Assembly: GCA_030627065.1 (NCBI GenBank)
Contig: DAOUSV010000016.1
Coordinates: 1-15,801, forward strand
Source: Piscirickettsiaceae bacterium
GTDB lineage: Bacteria > Pseudomonadota > Gammaproteobacteria > Nitrosococcales > Methylophagaceae
DNA length: 15,801 bases
Reading direction: 5' to 3'
A program made the position numbers and the translations under genes. Every line of letters starts with the position of its first letter. The stretch's first letter is position 1. Positions 13,447-15,801 of this stretch are shown here, piece by piece. Under the pieces are notes generated by a model. The model did not search any database, was not told the origin of the DNA, and was given only the letters and a program-made list of their open reading frames with translations.

Positions 13447-15282
13447 ATGGAAGAGGATATTCCATTACCTGATGACGAATTTGATTCATCGGGCTTTTTA
13501 AAAACGCTGACTAGCCGTCCTGGTGTCTATCGTATGATCGATGCGGATGAGACTGTGATTTATGTTGGTAAGGCAAAAAACTTAAAAAAACGTGTTTCAA
13601 GTTATTTCCGAAAAACAGGGTTAACATCAAAAAACCGCGTGATGGTGGCGCAAATTTCCAATATCGAAATCACCGTTACTCATACTGAAAATGAAGCACT
13701 TATCCTTGAAAATAATCTTATTAAGGAGTTTATGCCACGTTATAACATCTTGTTACGTGATGATAAAACCTATCCGTATTTATTGATCTCAGGCGATAAA
13801 TATCCACGCTTAAGTTTACATCGTGGGGCAAAACGAAAGCGGGGTCAGTATTTTGGACCTTATCCCAGTGCCGGTGCTGTTCGGGAAAGTTTGAGTCTTT
13901 TACAAAAATTATTTCCTGTTCGACAATGTGATGATACCTATTATCAAAATCGCTCCCGTCCATGTTTGCAATATCAAATAAAACGTTGCACTGCACCTTG
14001 TGTGGGATTGATTTCGCCAGAAGACTATCAAAAAGACATTCAACATACGGTGTTATTTCTGCAAGGTAAAAATCAGCAAGTAATGGCTGAGTTATCACAA
14101 CAAATGGAAGCGGCTTCTGCGGAGTTGAATTTTGAACAAGCGGGCATTATTAGAGATAAGATTATCAGTCTTCGCCGCGTGCAAGAGAGACAATATGTCA
14201 GCTCTGATCAAGGTGATCTTGATGTGCTGGCGGCGGCGGTACGAGATGGTATGGCAGTGGTTGAGGTGTGCTTTATTCGTGGTGGTCGTAGCTTGGGGAA
14301 TAAGAGTTACTTTCCTAAAGGATCGGCAGGGAGTAGTGCGGAAGAGTTATTGTCAGCCTTTATACCGCAATATTATTTAGGTAAAGATATACCCGCTGAG
14401 ATACTGCTTAGTCATGAGCCTGCTGATATGTTATTGCTGGAAGAGGTGTTGAAGTCAGAATCAAAACACCGCGTTCAATTACGCCAACCACAACGAGGAA
14501 CCAGCGTACGTTGGATGAAAATGGCATTAACTAATGCCGATATTAGCCTTAATCAACGTCTAGCGAGCCGTGCTAATTTATTGCAACGCTTTGAAACCTT
14601 GCAAGAGGCACTTAATCTTGATGAAATTCCAAAACGTTTAGAGTGTTTTGATATTAGTCATACCAGTGGTGAAAAGACGGTGGCATCGTGTGTTGTCTTT
14701 GGATTAGAAGGTGCAATCAAGGCGGATTATCGTAAGTTCAATATTGATGGCATTACACCAGGTGATGATTATGCAGCGATGAATCAAGCTTTAACGCGAC
14801 GATTTACACGCCTGAAGAATGGCGAAGGCAAGCGTCCTGACTTATTGTTAATTGATGGTGGTAAAGGGCAAATAACAGAAGCTAAAGCGGTGATGGCTGA
14901 ATTACAACTTGATATACCTATATTAGGTATCGCTAAAGGGCCTGCACGTAAGGCGGGTGAGGAAACATTATTCTTAGTAGGGCGACAAGGTGAGGTGGAC
15001 TTGCCTGAGAATTCGCCAGCGTTGCATTTATTACAACAAGTGCGTGATGAAGCCCATCGCTTTGCCATAACTGGCCACAGACAACGTCGAGCCAAAGCGC
15101 GTAATACGTCGCCATTAGAAGGTATTCCAGGCATGGGACCGAAGCGTAGACAAAAATTATTACATCAATTTGGTGGCTTGCAAGAAATTAAACGTGCCGG
15201 AGTCGAAGACCTAATGCAGGTTGATGGTATTAGTGATGCGTTGGCTCAGAAAATATATGATGTCTTTCATGGCGAGAAATAA
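13447..15282 (+). CDS. uvrC: Excinuclease ABC subunit C (UvrC)
   Basis: UvrC makes both incisions around a DNA lesion held by UvrB. The 611 residues match E. coli UvrC (610) end to end. An N-terminal GIY-YIG nuclease spans about 22-100 (GVYRMIDADETVIYVGKAKNLKKR) and makes the 3' cut. The cysteine cluster CLQYQIKRCTAPC comes next, then the UVR UvrB-contact motif near 225-240 (FEQAGIIRDKI). The RNase H-like nuclease makes the 5' cut (ECFDISHTSGE, GDDYAAM, LLLIDGGKGQ, DEAHRFAITGHR). Two helix-hairpin-helix motifs close the protein (GIPGMGPKRRQKLL, VDGISDALAQKI). The Shine-Dalgarno is weak, and the start lies 9 bp after the small membrane gene, which suggests coupling. pgsA follows after 48 bp, a common gammaproteobacterial arrangement. 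Confidence 0.98.
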   Translation: MEEDIPLPDDEFDSSGFLKTLTSRPGVYRMIDADETVIYVGKAKNLKKRVSSYFRKTGLTSKNRVMVAQISNIEITVTHTENEALILENNLIKEFMPRYNILLRDDKTYPYLLISGDKYPRLSLHRGAKRKRGQYFGPYPSAGAVRESLSLLQKLFPVRQCDDTYYQNRSRPCLQYQIKRCTAPCVGLISPEDYQKDIQHTVLFLQGKNQQVMAELSQQMEAASAELNFEQAGIIRDKIISLRRVQERQYVSSDQGDLDVLAAAVRDGMAVVEVCFIRGGRSLGNKSYFPKGSAGSSAEELLSAFIPQYYLGKDIPAEILLSHEPADMLLLEEVLKSESKHRVQLRQPQRGTSVRWMKMALTNADISLNQRLASRANLLQRFETLQEALNLDEIPKRLECFDISHTSGEKTVASCVVFGLEGAIKADYRKFNIDGITPGDDYAAMNQALTRRFTRLKNGEGKRPDLLLIDGGKGQITEAKAVMAELQLDIPILGIAKGPARKAGEETLFLVGRQGEVDLPENSPALHLLQQVRDEAHRFAITGHRQRRAKARNTSPLEGIPGMGPKRRQKLLHQFGGLQEIKRAGVEDLMQVDGISDALAQKIYDVFHGEK

Positions 15283-15330
15283 GCAGATTAAAATGCTACT
15301 ATTGCCTCATTACATAACGAAGTGAGCAGA

Positions 15331-15801
15331 ATGTTAAATTTACCCAATATATTAAGTTTGTTACGAATCGCATTAATACCTGTATTAATAGGTATTTTCT
15401 TTCTGCCTTATGAATCAGCACCGGTATGGGCAACTATTATCTTTGTGATTGCTGCTTTAACGGATTGGTTAGATGGTTATTTGGCGAGAAAATGGGATCA
15501 AACATCACCCTTTGGTGCATTTATTGATCCGGTTGCAGATAAGTTAATCGTTGCTGTGGCATTGGTGTTAGTACTTTATAAATCACCAGAACCTTATATA
15601 TTGATTCCAGTGGTGATCATTATTGGACGTGAGATAACCGTATCAGCTCTACGTGAATGGATGGCTGAGCTCGGTCAGCGTAGTGCCGTTAAGGTATCTT
15701 ATGTTGGAAAACTGAAAACCGCCTTTCAAATGGTTTCTATAGGCTGTCTTATTTATAATGCGCCATTATTCGGAATTCCCGTATTTGAGGTTGGCGTCGT
15801 C
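15331..15801 (+). CDS. pgsA: CDP-diacylglycerol-glycerol-3-phosphate 3-phosphatidyltransferase (partial, C-terminus beyond right edge)
   Basis: The enzyme makes phosphatidylglycerophosphate from CDP-diacylglycerol and glycerol 3-phosphate, the committed step to phosphatidylglycerol and cardiolipin in the inner membrane. I translated 157 codons; the family is about 180-190 residues, so roughly 30 are missing at the right edge. The N-terminus MLNLPNILSLLRIALIP is typical. The CDP-alcohol phosphotransferase motif DGxxARx8GxxxDxxxD is complete and lies near residues 49-71 (DGYLARKW to GAFIDPVADK). Several hydrophobic helices follow, with the usual GREI segment. The ATG at 15331 has AAGTGAG just upstream. 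No terminator separates it from uvrC, so it is probably in the same operon. Confidence 0.95.
   Translation, partial: MLNLPNILSLLRIALIPVLIGIFFLPYESAPVWATIIFVIAALTDWLDGYLARKWDQTSPFGAFIDPVADKLIVAVALVLVLYKSPEPYILIPVVIIIGREITVSALREWMAELGQRSAVKVSYVGKLKTAFQMVSIGCLIYNAPLFGIPVFEVGVV

Noticed and set aside
1..15801. CRISPR array, tRNA or rRNA genes, insertion sequences, phage genes
   Set aside because: No spaced repeat arrays, cloverleaf-like sequences, transposase motifs or terminal inverted repeats were seen in the gaps, which are all short.

Overview
The window reads as ordinary chromosomal DNA of a moderately AT-rich gammaproteobacterium. The reasons are an rnf/rsx operon of the proteobacterial type, an AroG-like DAHP synthase that keeps the E. 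coli residue numbering, full-length Mfd and UvrC, and the uvrC-pgsA gene pair. The NhaD-type sodium/proton antiporter together with Rnf fits a marine or haloalkaline lineage such as Methylophaga or relatives. That genus-level guess is inference only. I saw no tRNA, rRNA, CRISPR array, insertion sequence or phage gene.

Layout. (1) Positions 1-2556, minus strand: rnfA-rnfB-rnfC, an electron-transport operon at the inner membrane, with rnfC running off the left edge. A 177-bp leader upstream holds a 12-bp direct repeat placed as if for an activator. (2) Positions 2734-5880, minus strand: aroG (DAHP synthase), nhaD (antiporter) and a low-molecular-weight protein tyrosine phosphatase (LMW-PTP). 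A hairpin lies between nhaD and aroG. (3) Positions 5881-7775: rpiA on the plus strand, facing a fructosamine/ribulosamine-3-kinase family gene on the minus strand. The phosphatase-rpiA gap holds a decayed second copy of the kinase gene's 3' end. (4) Positions 7881-9634: a six-helix membrane histidine kinase on the plus strand, converging on a single-domain CheY-like response regulator. (5) Positions 9656-13114, minus strand: mfd, with the response regulator as its downstream partner. (6) Positions 13234-15801, plus strand: a 67-codon membrane protein gene, uvrC and the 5' part of pgsA, probably one operon. It diverges from mfd over overlapping promoters.

How the genes may work together. Ribose 5-phosphate isomerase, an LMW-PTP and a fructosamine-3-kinase homologue side by side suggest a protein-deglycation neighbourhood. 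Ribose 5-phosphate is a potent glycating sugar, LMW-PTP enzymes can dephosphorylate ribulosamine 5-phosphate adducts, and these kinases destabilise ribulosamines. Two nucleotide-excision-repair functions, Mfd and UvrC, are encoded back to back in divergent units. The remaining genes are housekeeping. The most unusual feature is the kinase-gene remnant, which makes rpiA flanked by direct repeats of kinase 3'-end sequence.
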